Shown here: positions 16,801 through 24,340 of the stretch, one piece after another
Layout: every line of letters begins with the position of its first letter
How positions within the stretch are numbered: the first letter of the stretch is position 1
Origin: an uncultured Prevotella sp.
GTDB taxonomy: Bacteria; Bacteroidota; Bacteroidia; Bacteroidales; Bacteroidaceae
Assembly: GCA_900541575.1 (NCBI GenBank)
Contig: UQKO01000028.1
Span: forward strand, 1 to 30,089
Direction of reading: 5' to 3'
DNA: 30,089 nucleotides
The notes under the pieces: model-generated
What the model saw: only the letters and a program-made list of their open reading frames with translations
What the model was told of the DNA's origin: nothing
The model's database searches: none
Translations under genes and position numbers: made by a program

Positions 16801-17466
16801 ATGAAACATCTATTTCTATTCATAGCCCTATACATGGCTTCGCTCCCTGCCTTGGGGCAAACAGAGAAGGAATGCCAGCGCCGCATGTGGGACGATGCGT
16901 TCATGCAACTTCAAGGCGATAGTATTTCCCCTGATTCGTTATCACTTGCTGGGCAAAAAGCTAACACGCTTTCGCTCCCATGGAATCAGCCCTCGACCAC
17001 CAACTTAGGCTCCTTCGGGCTCGGAGGCTACTATGATGGCTACGGATGGCGACTGCACGAGGGATTTAACGCACAGTTTGGCATGAGCCTCACGGCAGGA
17101 CTAGGCAAACATGCGCCTCGCGGAGTAGGTTTCGGACAGACGGCCGCTTTTGCCTATGTGGCACCCATCACGCCAAAGCTCTCAGTGGCCATAGGGCTAA
17201 CAGCCGATAATTTCGATTGGGGAGCCTGGCGACAGACCTCCGTAGGCATTGGGGGCGTAGTGGCCTATCAGGTCAACGACAACATTAGCCTCTATGCGTA
17301 TGGTCAAAAGTCGTTCCTTCCACGTCAGAGTCTATACTCGCAATGGCGCAGAGGGGGATTTCCACTATGGTATGATATACCCCGCGATCGTTTCGGTGCA
17401 GCTGCCGAATTTAAGATTGGACGCAATGCCATGATTGGCGTTAGCGTGGAGCACAGAAGCTACTGA
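16801..17466 (+). CDS. Exported protein, probably a small outer-membrane beta-barrel
   Basis: A 221-residue protein with a signal peptide ending at ALGQ (about 20). The mature part, from about residue 60, has short amphipathic beta-strand-like segments rich in Gly and aromatic residues (FGLGGYYDGYGWRL, VGFGQTAAFAYV, ISLYAYGQ, MIGVSVEHRSY) and ends in a tyrosine. This fits a small outer-membrane barrel, but I do not recognise the family. ATG 16801 is preferred because it starts the signal peptide; the promoter lies about 165 nt upstream. It is divergent from the GH127-like gene and separated from the helicase gene by a repeat cluster, so it is probably transcribed alone. Function unknown. Confidence 0.7.
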   Translation: MKHLFLFIALYMASLPALGQTEKECQRRMWDDAFMQLQGDSISPDSLSLAGQKANTLSLPWNQPSTTNLGSFGLGGYYDGYGWRLHEGFNAQFGMSLTAGLGKHAPRGVGFGQTAAFAYVAPITPKLSVAIGLTADNFDWGAWRQTSVGIGGVVAYQVNDNISLYAYGQKSFLPRQSLYSQWRRGGFPLWYDIPRDRFGAAAEFKIGRNAMIGVSVEHRSY

Positions 17467-17468
17467 GT

Positions 17469-17684
17469 CGCTTCGCTCCAGTTTGAAGGTTTGAGGTTAT
17501 ATGGTTATAAAGCCGCTTCGCTAAGTTTGAAGGTTTGAGGTTATAAGGTTATAAAGTTACTTCACGACATCATAGGCTCAAACAGCAAAAGGAAACTTTA
17601 TAACCTCATAACCTTAAAACTCCAAACTAAAACCCATAACCTTAAAACTCCAAACAAAACCCATAACCTCAAAACTCCAAACAA
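17469..17684. repeat. Cluster of direct and inverted 33/27-bp repeats
   Basis: Two direct copies of a 33-bp unit (17480-17512 and 17524-17556) differ at one base, and each is preceded by the same 9-bp CGCTTCGCT, giving 43-44-bp repeats. An inverted copy lies at 17596-17628 (29 of 33 positions agree). It is followed by two further tandem 27-bp partial copies at 17631-17657 and 17658-17684. The arrangement could form a long imperfect hairpin. The last copy ends 3 nt before the helicase start codon. Confidence 0.85.
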
Positions 17685-17687
17685 AAC

Positions 17688-19607
17688 TTGCCTTCCCTAC
17701 TCAAACAAATAGAACTCCTCAAGAAGGAATATGACTATGAGCGCGAAGCTTTCCGCCGCGACACTGAGATGATGGGCGTAGACCGTAAGGTGAAACGCGG
17801 CGACTGCTGGTATCCCATCTCCGTGGAACGAGGCTATTACAATTCACTCGACCGCTTCGTCGTGGAAATTCAGCGTACAGCCGATACCGACATAGAACAC
17901 AACTTTGAATACGGCCGTCAAGTATGCTTTTTCACGCAAGACCTTAGCCACCAACTTCATTACCTTTCACTACGCGCCACAGTGAGCTATGTGGATGGCG
18001 ACCGCATGGTAGTAGAACTTCCCTCAGAATCGGCCTTGGCTCAACTTCAGAACGCTGAGCGATGTGGCGTGCAACTTCACTTCGACGACTATTCCTACCG
18101 CATAATGTTCGATGCCCTACGCCGCGTACAGGAGGCCAAGAGCGACCGAATAGCCCATCTGCGCGACCTATTCCACACCGCTGCACCCGCTGCATGGAGT
18201 GCCCCATCGACCATGCCCCTGCGATTGCCTTGGCTCAACCACTCGCAAGAAGAAACCGTACGCGACATACTACGAGCTAAAGATGTGCTCATCGTGCATG
18301 GACCTCCTGGCACAGGCAAGACCACCACGCTAGTGGAAGCTATCTGCGAAGTGTTGCGCCGCGAGCCACAGGTAATGGTCTGTGCACAGAGCAACACGGC
18401 CGTAGATTGGATTTGCCAGCAACTCGCGGCTCGCGGCGTGAGTTTACTACGCATTGGCAATCCCTCACGCGTCACAGAAAGCATGTTGGCTCATACTTAC
18501 GAGAAACGCTTTGAATCACACCCCGACTATCCCGCGCTATGGCAACTGCGACGCACCATACGCCAACTTTATAGCCAACCACGCCGCCAACGTAGCGAAA
18601 ATTTCCACCAAAAAATAGCCCGTTTGCGCGAACGCATCGACGAAATCGAAATGCGCATCCGACATGCACTGTTCGACCAGTCGCGCGTGATAGCCTCTAC
18701 ACTCATAGGAGCTGCCAATCCCTTGCTCGCAGGACAGCATTTTCACACGCTCTTCATCGACGAAGCCGCACAAGCCCTAGAGGCTGCATGTTGGATTCCA
18801 CTCCTAAGAGCCGACCGCGCCATCCTTGCGGGCGACCATCAGCAACTGCCGCCCACAATCAAAAGTCCGGAAGCTTTAAAGGGCGGACTAGGACGCACGC
18901 TCATGGAACAAGTGGCCGAGGCAAAACCCGACGTAGTAAGACTGCTGCGCGTGCAGTATCGCATGAATGAAGAATTGATGCACTTCTCGTCAGAATGGTT
19001 CTATGGGGGGCAACTAGAAGCGGCTCCCGAAGTGCGCCACAGATCCATGGTGGACGATCTAGGCCATCCGCTCGAATGGATTGATACAGACCTATTGCCA
19101 CAGATGGACGAGATGTCCGCTCACGAGCAAATGGTGGGTGCGAACTACGGACGTATCAACAAGGCCGAGGCACTACTCACGCTGCAATCCTTACACAACT
19201 ATGTGGAACGAATGGGGCGCCACCGCATCGTGGAAGAACGAGTAGACTTTGGTGTGATTTCGCCCTACCGAGCGCAGGTACAATACTTGCGAGGCCTCAT
19301 TCGCCGCGATGAATTTCTACGTCCACTGCGCGGCCTAATCACGGTAAATACCGTCGATGCCTTTCAAGGCCAAGAGCGCGATGTCATCGTGGTGAGTATG
19401 GTGCGTGCCAACGAACAGGGACAAATAGGGTTTCTCAGTGACCTGCGACGCATGAACGTGGCCATCACTCGAGCACGTTATCAACTCATCATTCTCGGAT
19501 CGCGCTCCACCCTCTGCCGCCACCGCTTTTATCGCAAACTCTACGAGAGTTGCTACCATGCTTCCATTGGCTTAGGAACCACAACAGAGACTCCCTCAGA
19601 GGGCTAA
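17688..19607 (+). CDS. SF1 (Dna2/Nam7/UPF1-like) AAA-type DNA/RNA helicase
   Basis: A 639-residue cytoplasmic ATP-dependent helicase. After an N-terminal region of about 180 residues (beta-barrel-like, with the charged helix KKEYDYEREAFRR near the start), all SF1B motifs appear: Walker A GPPGTGKT at 205-212, motif Ia CAQSNTAVD, motif II FIDEAAQALE (about 357), motif III AGDHQQLPPT, motif IV QYRMNEEL, motif V VNTVDAFQGQERDVIVVS and motif VI RRMNVAITRAR. By family it unwinds nucleic acid 5' to 3'. The length is normal for this bacterial family. The start is TTG at 17688: a stop at 17664-17666 closes the frame upstream, no ATG lies nearby, and the N-terminus then matches the family. The leader is made of the repeat cluster and lacks a visible promoter. 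Confidence 0.88.
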   Translation: MPSLLKQIELLKKEYDYEREAFRRDTEMMGVDRKVKRGDCWYPISVERGYYNSLDRFVVEIQRTADTDIEHNFEYGRQVCFFTQDLSHQLHYLSLRATVSYVDGDRMVVELPSESALAQLQNAERCGVQLHFDDYSYRIMFDALRRVQEAKSDRIAHLRDLFHTAAPAAWSAPSTMPLRLPWLNHSQEETVRDILRAKDVLIVHGPPGTGKTTTLVEAICEVLRREPQVMVCAQSNTAVDWICQQLAARGVSLLRIGNPSRVTESMLAHTYEKRFESHPDYPALWQLRRTIRQLYSQPRRQRSENFHQKIARLRERIDEIEMRIRHALFDQSRVIASTLIGAANPLLAGQHFHTLFIDEAAQALEAACWIPLLRADRAILAGDHQQLPPTIKSPEALKGGLGRTLMEQVAEAKPDVVRLLRVQYRMNEELMHFSSEWFYGGQLEAAPEVRHRSMVDDLGHPLEWIDTDLLPQMDEMSAHEQMVGANYGRINKAEALLTLQSLHNYVERMGRHRIVEERVDFGVISPYRAQVQYLRGLIRRDEFLRPLRGLITVNTVDAFQGQERDVIVVSMVRANEQGQIGFLSDLRRMNVAITRARYQLIILGSRSTLCRHRFYRKLYESCYHASIGLGTTTETPSEG

Positions 19608-19632
19608 TCAACCTCTTGCTGTGGCTCTGCAA

Positions 19633-19653
19633 AGCCCATCAGACAGATGGGCT
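19633..19653 (+). terminator. Hairpin after the helicase gene
   Basis: A perfect 8-bp stem (19633-19640 with 19646-19653) and a 5-nt loop, 25 nt after the stop codon. No T-run follows, so termination here is uncertain. Confidence 0.35.
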
Positions 19654-19707
19654 GATGCAATGGAATAGAGGAAAATCCCCAACCAAGAATAGATAAAGCG
19701 AAAGTCG

Positions 19708-19739
19708 TTCGTCAGTTCCTTTCCTTTTAACTACCTTTG
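19708..19739 (+). promoter_or_regulatory. Promoter of argS
   Basis: The -7 element TACCTTTG is at 19732-19739. TTCG at 19708-19711, 20 nt upstream, is one base from the -33 consensus. The start site near 19746 supports translation from ATG 19764. Confidence 0.6.
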
Positions 19740-19763
19740 CACCCAAATAAGCACACGAAAACA

Positions 19764-21581
19764 ATGAAAATAGAACAACAACTCAACAACGCTGTCATAG
19801 AAGCCGTAAAAGCACTCTACGGACAAGACATCACTCCCGAGCAGGTGACCCTGCAAAAGACCAAGAAGGAGTTTGAAGGCCACCTCACCCTCGTGGTATT
19901 CCCCTTCCTGCGTATGTCGCGCAAAAAGCCCGAAGATACGGCTACCGAAATCGGACAGTGGATTCAGAACCATACAGAACTCATCGCCTCGTTCAACGTG
20001 GTGAAAGGTTTCCTCAACCTCGTGATTGCTCCTGCTCAGTGGGTAGCGCTATTGGACGATATCAATGCCAATTCCAATTATGGTATCACAAAGCCCAACG
20101 CTGATAGCCCTCTGGTGATGATTGAATACTCCTCACCCAACACCAATAAGCCCCTCCATTTGGGTCACGTGCGCAACAACCTCTTGGGATGGGCGCTCGC
20201 CAACGTGGTAGAAGCTAACGGCAACCGCGTGGTGAAAACGAATATCGTAAACGATCGCGGCATCCACATCTGTAAGTCGATGCTAGCCTGGCTAAAATAT
20301 GGCAATGGCGAAACTCCCGAGACTAGCGGCAAAAAGGGCGATCACCTTATTGGCGACTACTACGTGGCCTTTGACAAGCACTATCGTGCCGAAGTGAAGG
20401 AACTTCAGGCTCAGTATGAAGCCGAGGGCCTTGGCGCCGATGAAGCAAAAGAGAAAGCAGAGAAAGAGGCTCCCCTAATAAAGGAGGCTCATGCCATGCT
20501 AGTGAAGTGGGAAGCTGGCGACCCCGAGGTGCGTGCACTCTGGCGCAAGATGAACGATTGGGTATATGCTGGATTTGACGAGACTTACAAGGCTCTCGGC
20601 GTAGGATTCGACAAAATCTACTACGAAAGCGACACCTACCTCGTAGGCAAGCAAGCCGTAGAGGAAGGCCTAAAGAAGGGACTCTTCTTCCGAAAAGAAG
20701 ATGGATCGGTATGGGCCGACCTAACTAAAGACGGACTCGATGAGAAACTTCTCCTGCGCGCCGATGGCACAAGCGTATACATGACACAGGATATAGGTAC
20801 GGCGAAACTCCGTTTTCAAGATTTCCCCATTGATAAGATGATATACGTGGTAGGCAACGAGCAAAACTACCATTTCCAGGTGCTCTCTATCCTGCTTGAC
20901 CGCTTGGGCTTCGAGTGGGGTAAGAGTCTCGTTCACTTCTCGTATGGTATGGTGGAACTTCCCAACGGCAAGATGAAGAGCCGCGAAGGCACGGTAGTAG
21001 ATGCCGACGATCTCGTAGCAGGCATGATTTCCCAAGCTCGGCAGACTGTGGACGAAGCGGGTAAGTTCGACGATATGACCGAAGAAGAAAAGGACGAGGT
21101 CGCACGCATCGTAGGTATGGGTGCACTGAAATATTTCCTCCTCAAGGTAGACGCTCGCAAGAATATGCTCTTCAATCCAGAGGAGAGCATCGACTTCAAT
21201 GGCAACACAGGACCATTCATCCAATATACCTACGCCCGTATTCGCTCTATTCTGCGCAAAGCCGCTGACGCTGGCATAAAAGTGCCCGCCCAACTGCCCG
21301 CCGACGTGGAACTCTCTACAAAAGAAGAAGAAATCGTACAGCACATCGCTGACTTTGCGGCCGTAGTACGCCAAGCTGGCACAGAGTATCAACCCGCAGC
21401 TGTAGCTAACTATTGCTACGATTTGGTAAAGGAATACAACCAGTTCTACCACGACTTCAGCATCCTACGCGAAGAGGATAAGAAGAAACAAACTTTCCGA
21501 CTCACCCTCTCGGCCAACGTGGCAAAGGTTATCCGCCTAGGTATGGGACTTCTCGGCATCGAAATGCCCGAACGCATGTAA
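19764..21581 (+). CDS. argS: Arginyl-tRNA synthetase
   Basis: A 605-residue class I aminoacyl-tRNA synthetase, full length for the family, which charges tRNA-Arg with arginine. It has the N-terminal Arg-tRNA additional domain (about 1-95), the HIGH motif as HLGH in SSPNTNKPLHLGHVRNNL (about 125-142), the KMSKS-equivalent loop KMKSREGTVVDADDL (about 405-420), and the C-terminal DALR anticodon-binding domain (about 480-605), ending FRLTLSANVAKVIRLGMGLLGIEMPERM-like as in other ArgS proteins. ATG 19764 is chosen because the promoter -7 box covers the only upstream in-frame alternative (19737). A Lys/Glu-rich helical insert lies near residues 215-240. It is a monocistronic housekeeping gene with its own terminator. 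Confidence 0.96.
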   Translation: MKIEQQLNNAVIEAVKALYGQDITPEQVTLQKTKKEFEGHLTLVVFPFLRMSRKKPEDTATEIGQWIQNHTELIASFNVVKGFLNLVIAPAQWVALLDDINANSNYGITKPNADSPLVMIEYSSPNTNKPLHLGHVRNNLLGWALANVVEANGNRVVKTNIVNDRGIHICKSMLAWLKYGNGETPETSGKKGDHLIGDYYVAFDKHYRAEVKELQAQYEAEGLGADEAKEKAEKEAPLIKEAHAMLVKWEAGDPEVRALWRKMNDWVYAGFDETYKALGVGFDKIYYESDTYLVGKQAVEEGLKKGLFFRKEDGSVWADLTKDGLDEKLLLRADGTSVYMTQDIGTAKLRFQDFPIDKMIYVVGNEQNYHFQVLSILLDRLGFEWGKSLVHFSYGMVELPNGKMKSREGTVVDADDLVAGMISQARQTVDEAGKFDDMTEEEKDEVARIVGMGALKYFLLKVDARKNMLFNPEESIDFNGNTGPFIQYTYARIRSILRKAADAGIKVPAQLPADVELSTKEEEIVQHIADFAAVVRQAGTEYQPAAVANYCYDLVKEYNQFYHDFSILREEDKKKQTFRLTLSANVAKVIRLGMGLLGIEMPERM

Positions 21582-21643
21582 TCGCCCTAAAATATTTCTG
21601 CCACGACGACATATCATCGGGGCAAAATAAGATTGTATATTTA

Positions 21644-21689
21644 AGCGCGTCAGCGTTTCCGCTCTATGGAAATTCTGACGCGCTATTTT
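21644..21689 (+). terminator. Rho-independent terminator of argS
   Basis: A 10-bp perfect outer stem (21644-21653 with 21675-21684), an inner 5-bp stem (21656-21660 with 21668-21672) and a T4 run at 21686-21689. Confidence 0.88.
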
Positions 21690-22294
21690 CGTATCATCCA
21701 ATGATATAAGATGCGTACATCCATGAGTAAACTTCGCATGGGCACCATCACCTCTTCACCGGTGAGTTTGGGTGAAGTCCATACCAACTTGTCAATCTGC
21801 GGAATGCCACATTGACCAAGCCCTTTCAGAGAAACGTTCCTTTTCAGAGAAACTTCTTTTGGGACTTCGTATTTGCCGTCCACAGATACCCATCTTCCCG
21901 TCGTTCAACGCCCAGTTGTAGCTTTACCGCCCAGTGAACGACGGAAAAGTCTTCATCGAGAAACGGGATGACCTAGGTTTTAGCTTGATAATGATAAAGT
22001 TCGGAGCACTCCCTTCGCTGCTTACGCATTCCTTCGTTCGCAAGGGTTATATTCTTTCTATGCAGAGAGGAGAATTTAAGGTCTGAAATTAGAAGATTCC
22101 ATCATAGGCAAATTACGTATAATATAAATATATCTGCAATCTCCTATTTATTTGCCGCGTGTACGCCATGTATTTACCCGATTATCAACTCGCGAGCAAA
22201 AATAAAAGCCACACCAAAGGAATCGCATATTTCACTGATATCCAAGACCTTACATATCTATTCTAAAAAAAATCTCAAAAAAAACACCAAAATA
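21690..22294. other. Gene-poor stretch with a possible minus-strand remnant
   Basis: About 600 bp with no convincing gene. A minus-strand open frame of 66 codons (21883 to 21683, GTG start) reads like weak coding sequence (DGKYEVPKEVSLKRNVSLKG). It contains a near-duplicated SLK segment and runs into the argS terminator, so it is more likely a remnant or chance frame. A perfect 10-bp inverted repeat (21898-21907 with 21935-21944) encloses 27 nt that include two CGCCCAG copies. The part from about 22080 is AT-rich and serves as the upstream region of the PerR promoter, including A-tracts at 22266-22283. Confidence 0.45.
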
Positions 22295-22326
22295 TTTGCA
22301 TGGTATAGGAGAATCTCGTACTTTTG
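22295..22326 (+). promoter_or_regulatory. Promoter of the perR-like gene
   Basis: A textbook Bacteroidota promoter: TTTG at 22295-22298, 20 nt, then TACTTTTG at 22319-22326, preceded by A-tracts. Predicted start near 22333. Confidence 0.75.
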
Positions 22327-22340
22327 CATCGTAATCATAA

Positions 22341-22355
22341 TTGTAATCATTACAA
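22341..22355. promoter_or_regulatory. PerR/Fur-type operator in the perR leader
   Basis: TTGTAATCATTACAA is a perfect 7-1-7 inverted repeat, the size and AT-rich type bound by Fur-family dimers. It sits between the predicted transcription start and the ATG at 22367, an ideal place for autorepression. A second GTAATCAT half-like copy lies at 22331-22338. Confidence 0.7.
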
Positions 22356-22366
22356 AGTTAATATCG

Positions 22367-22783
22367 ATGGAAGCAAACGAGACACTCGACTACCTGACCC
22401 TACATGGTATAAAGCCTTCATTGCAACGCATGGCAGTAATGGAATATCTGCTCGATCATCGTACGCATCCCACTGCCGATGAAATTTATAGTGCCTTGCA
22501 GCCCACCATGCCCACCCTTTCGAAGACAACCGTGTACAACACGCTGAAGATTCTCACCGACAAAGGAGCCGCGCTGCAACTTACCATCGACGAAAGAAAT
22601 TGCTGTTTTGATGCCGACACATCGCCCCACGCCCACTTCCTTTGCACGGAATGCGGCCGTGTGTTCGACCTCAAGCTACTCAATAAACGACTTGAGAAGT
22701 GCGCCATGCTGCCAAAAGACTTCAGTATAGACCAAGCACAACTATACTTCCGAGGTATCTGCAGCGAATGCCAAAACAAATAA
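22367..22783 (+). CDS. perR: Fur-family transcriptional repressor, PerR-like
   Basis: A 138-residue metal-dependent repressor of normal Fur/PerR length. The winged-helix DNA-binding part (about 1-80) contains KPSLQRMAVMEYL and TLSKTTVYNTLKIL. The dimerisation part holds the regulatory metal residues, H33 in HPTADEI, then FDADTSPHAHF with Asp and two His, and VFDL, whose Asp rather than Glu points to PerR, which senses peroxide through iron-catalysed histidine oxidation. The structural zinc site is CTEC (about 94-97) and CSEC near the C-terminus. Two rubrerythrin genes follow directly, the usual PerR targets in anaerobes, and a 7-1-7 operator lies in its own leader. PerR identity over Fur or Zur is inferred from the Asp and the context. 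Confidence 0.87.
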   Translation: MEANETLDYLTLHGIKPSLQRMAVMEYLLDHRTHPTADEIYSALQPTMPTLSKTTVYNTLKILTDKGAALQLTIDERNCCFDADTSPHAHFLCTECGRVFDLKLLNKRLEKCAMLPKDFSIDQAQLYFRGICSECQNK

Positions 22784-22850
22784 CACGCTACTCATATCAG
22801 ATTTTACTTATAACTCAAAACATAACAACTCTATCAAAACTCAACTCATT

Positions 22851-23405
22851 ATGAAAAAGAAATTTATCTGCACCGTATGTGGTTACGTTTATGAAGGTGA
22901 ACACGCTCCCGAGAAATGCCCCATGTGTGGTGTTCCCGCTTCCAAATTTAAAGAAGTAAAGGAGGACTCAAACCTCTCGTTCGTTGCAGAGCACGAAATA
23001 GGTGTGGCTAAAGGCACCGACGAAGAGATGATTAAGGACCTCAATGCTCACTTCAACGGCGAATGCACTGAAGTGGGTATGTATCTCGCCATGAGCCGCC
23101 AAGCCGATCGCGAAGGCTATCCCGAAATAGCCGAAGCCTTCAAGCGCTACGCATGGGAAGAGGCAGAACACGCTTCTAAGTTTGCCGAACTCCTTGGCGA
23201 CCTCGTATGGGATACCAAGACCAACCTAGAAAAGCGTATGAACGCCGAAGCTGGTGCTTGCGAAGACAAGGCTCGCATCGCTAAGCGCGCAAAGGAACTC
23301 AACCTCGACGCTATCCACGACACCGTACACGAAATGGCACGCGACGAAGCTCGCCACGGACGCGGATTCGAAGGTCTCTATAAGCGCTTCTTCGGCAACA
23401 AGTAA
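22851..23405 (+). CDS. Reverse rubrerythrin (N-terminal rubredoxin, C-terminal diiron domain)
   Basis: A 184-residue cytoplasmic peroxide/oxygen-detoxifying protein. The rubredoxin-like FeS4 site comes first (C7, C10, C23, C26 in CTVC and CPMC), followed by a ferritin-like four-helix diiron domain with E71/E74, EAEH at 104-107 and EARH at 166-169. This order is the reverse of classical rubrerythrin and is known from anaerobes, where reverse rubrerythrins reduce H2O2 and O2 with NAD(P)H-derived electrons. The gene starts 67 nt after the perR-like stop; no clear promoter is seen between them, so read-through from the PerR-controlled promoter is likely. ATG 22851 fits the family start. Confidence 0.92.
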   Translation: MKKKFICTVCGYVYEGEHAPEKCPMCGVPASKFKEVKEDSNLSFVAEHEIGVAKGTDEEMIKDLNAHFNGECTEVGMYLAMSRQADREGYPEIAEAFKRYAWEEAEHASKFAELLGDLVWDTKTNLEKRMNAEAGACEDKARIAKRAKELNLDAIHDTVHEMARDEARHGRGFEGLYKRFFGNK

Positions 23406-23535
23406 GTATCCGCTACTTTACAAAGATTGCCTGATAACAAGAGTATGGCTCAAAGCAACCAGCATAAGCACCACTTACGCTCCACGCTGAGAGCTATACC
23501 CTTTCTTCCATTAACCTGTCATAAACTGCTACAAC

Positions 23536-24078
23536 ATGAAAGACTTGAAAGGAACCAAAACAGAGAAAAATCTCGCCGCAGCATTTGCTGGAGAATCTCA
23601 GGCTCATACAAAATACCAATATTACGCATCGAAGGCAAAAAAAGATGGCTACGTACAGATGGCCAATATCTTTGAAGAGACCTCGCGCAATGAAAAGGAA
23701 CATGCCAAACTATGGTTTAAATATCTCCATGGCGGTGATGTGCCTAGCACGGAAGACAATCTGAGCGATGCTGCTAACGGCGAAAACTACGAATGGACCG
23801 ATATGTATGCCACCTTCGCTCGGGAGGCACGCGAGGAAGGATTCAATGAGATTGCTGCCAAGTTTGAAATGGTGGGAGCTATCGAACGGGCTCATGAAGA
23901 GCGCTATCGCCGCTTACTCAAAAACATAGAAGACGCTATCGTCTTTTCTCGCGATGGCGACAGCGTATGGCAATGCTCCAACTGCGGCCATATCGTAGTG
24001 GGAAAGAAAGCACCCAAAGTATGCCCCGTATGCAACCATCCACAGAGCTACTTCGAACTCCGTGCTGAGAATTACTAA
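23536..24078 (+). CDS. rbr: Rubrerythrin (classical domain order)
   Basis: A 180-residue diiron protein with the normal order: ferritin-like helices first (E20 in FAGESQAHTKY, EKEH at 53-56, E97 region, E117 and H120 in IERAHEERY) and the C-terminal rubredoxin FeS4 site (C147, C150, C163, C166 in CSNC and CPVC). It reduces hydrogen peroxide in anaerobes. It lies 130 nt after the reverse rubrerythrin; no TAnnTTTG promoter or second operator was found in that gap, so it is probably the third gene of a PerR-controlled unit. A strong terminator follows about 100 nt after its stop. Confidence 0.94.
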   Translation: MKDLKGTKTEKNLAAAFAGESQAHTKYQYYASKAKKDGYVQMANIFEETSRNEKEHAKLWFKYLHGGDVPSTEDNLSDAANGENYEWTDMYATFAREAREEGFNEIAAKFEMVGAIERAHEERYRRLLKNIEDAIVFSRDGDSVWQCSNCGHIVVGKKAPKVCPVCNHPQSYFELRAENY

Positions 24079-24181
24079 TCTCTATATTGACTTCTAAACA
24101 AAGTGGAAATGCAGGATGTTCCTCCCAAAGAACATTATCCGACATCGTAGGGAACAACCACCTATTCATATAAATATTGAC

Positions 24182-24228
24182 AAAAGCCAGCAGCAAATGC
24201 TTCACCAAGGGCATTGCAGCTGGCTTTT
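24182..24228 (+). terminator. Terminator after the rubrerythrin gene
   Basis: A 10-bp perfect outer stem (24182-24191 with 24219-24228), continuing inward to the AATGC/GCATT pair after a small bulge, with a 10-nt loop. The A4/T4 ends and the GCTTTT that follows supply the U tract. Its symmetrical ends could stop transcription from either side. Confidence 0.75.
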
Positions 24229-24284
24229 GAGCTTTTACAGTGAACTCATTTCGGCAGATAGATAAAACATTCTTGGGAAAACGC

Positions 24285-24315
24285 TTTGTACTTGTAACGT
24301 AACGCTGTAACTTTG
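24285..24315 (+). promoter_or_regulatory. Promoter of rpoN
   Basis: TTTG at 24285-24288, 19 nt, then TAACTTTG at 24308-24315, close to the ideal spacing. The start site near 24322 leaves a leader of about 20 nt before ATG 24341. Confidence 0.75.
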
Positions 24316-24340
24316 CTACATCAAAAAAGAAACACTCCCT

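Noticed and set aside
17469..17684. CRISPR-like array
   Set aside because: The units are nearly contiguous without unique spacers of constant length, occur in both orientations, and no cas gene is present.
20721..21452. 243-codon minus-strand open frame inside argS
   Set aside because: It is antisense to the catalytic and anticodon-binding parts of ArgS; the product has no family features.
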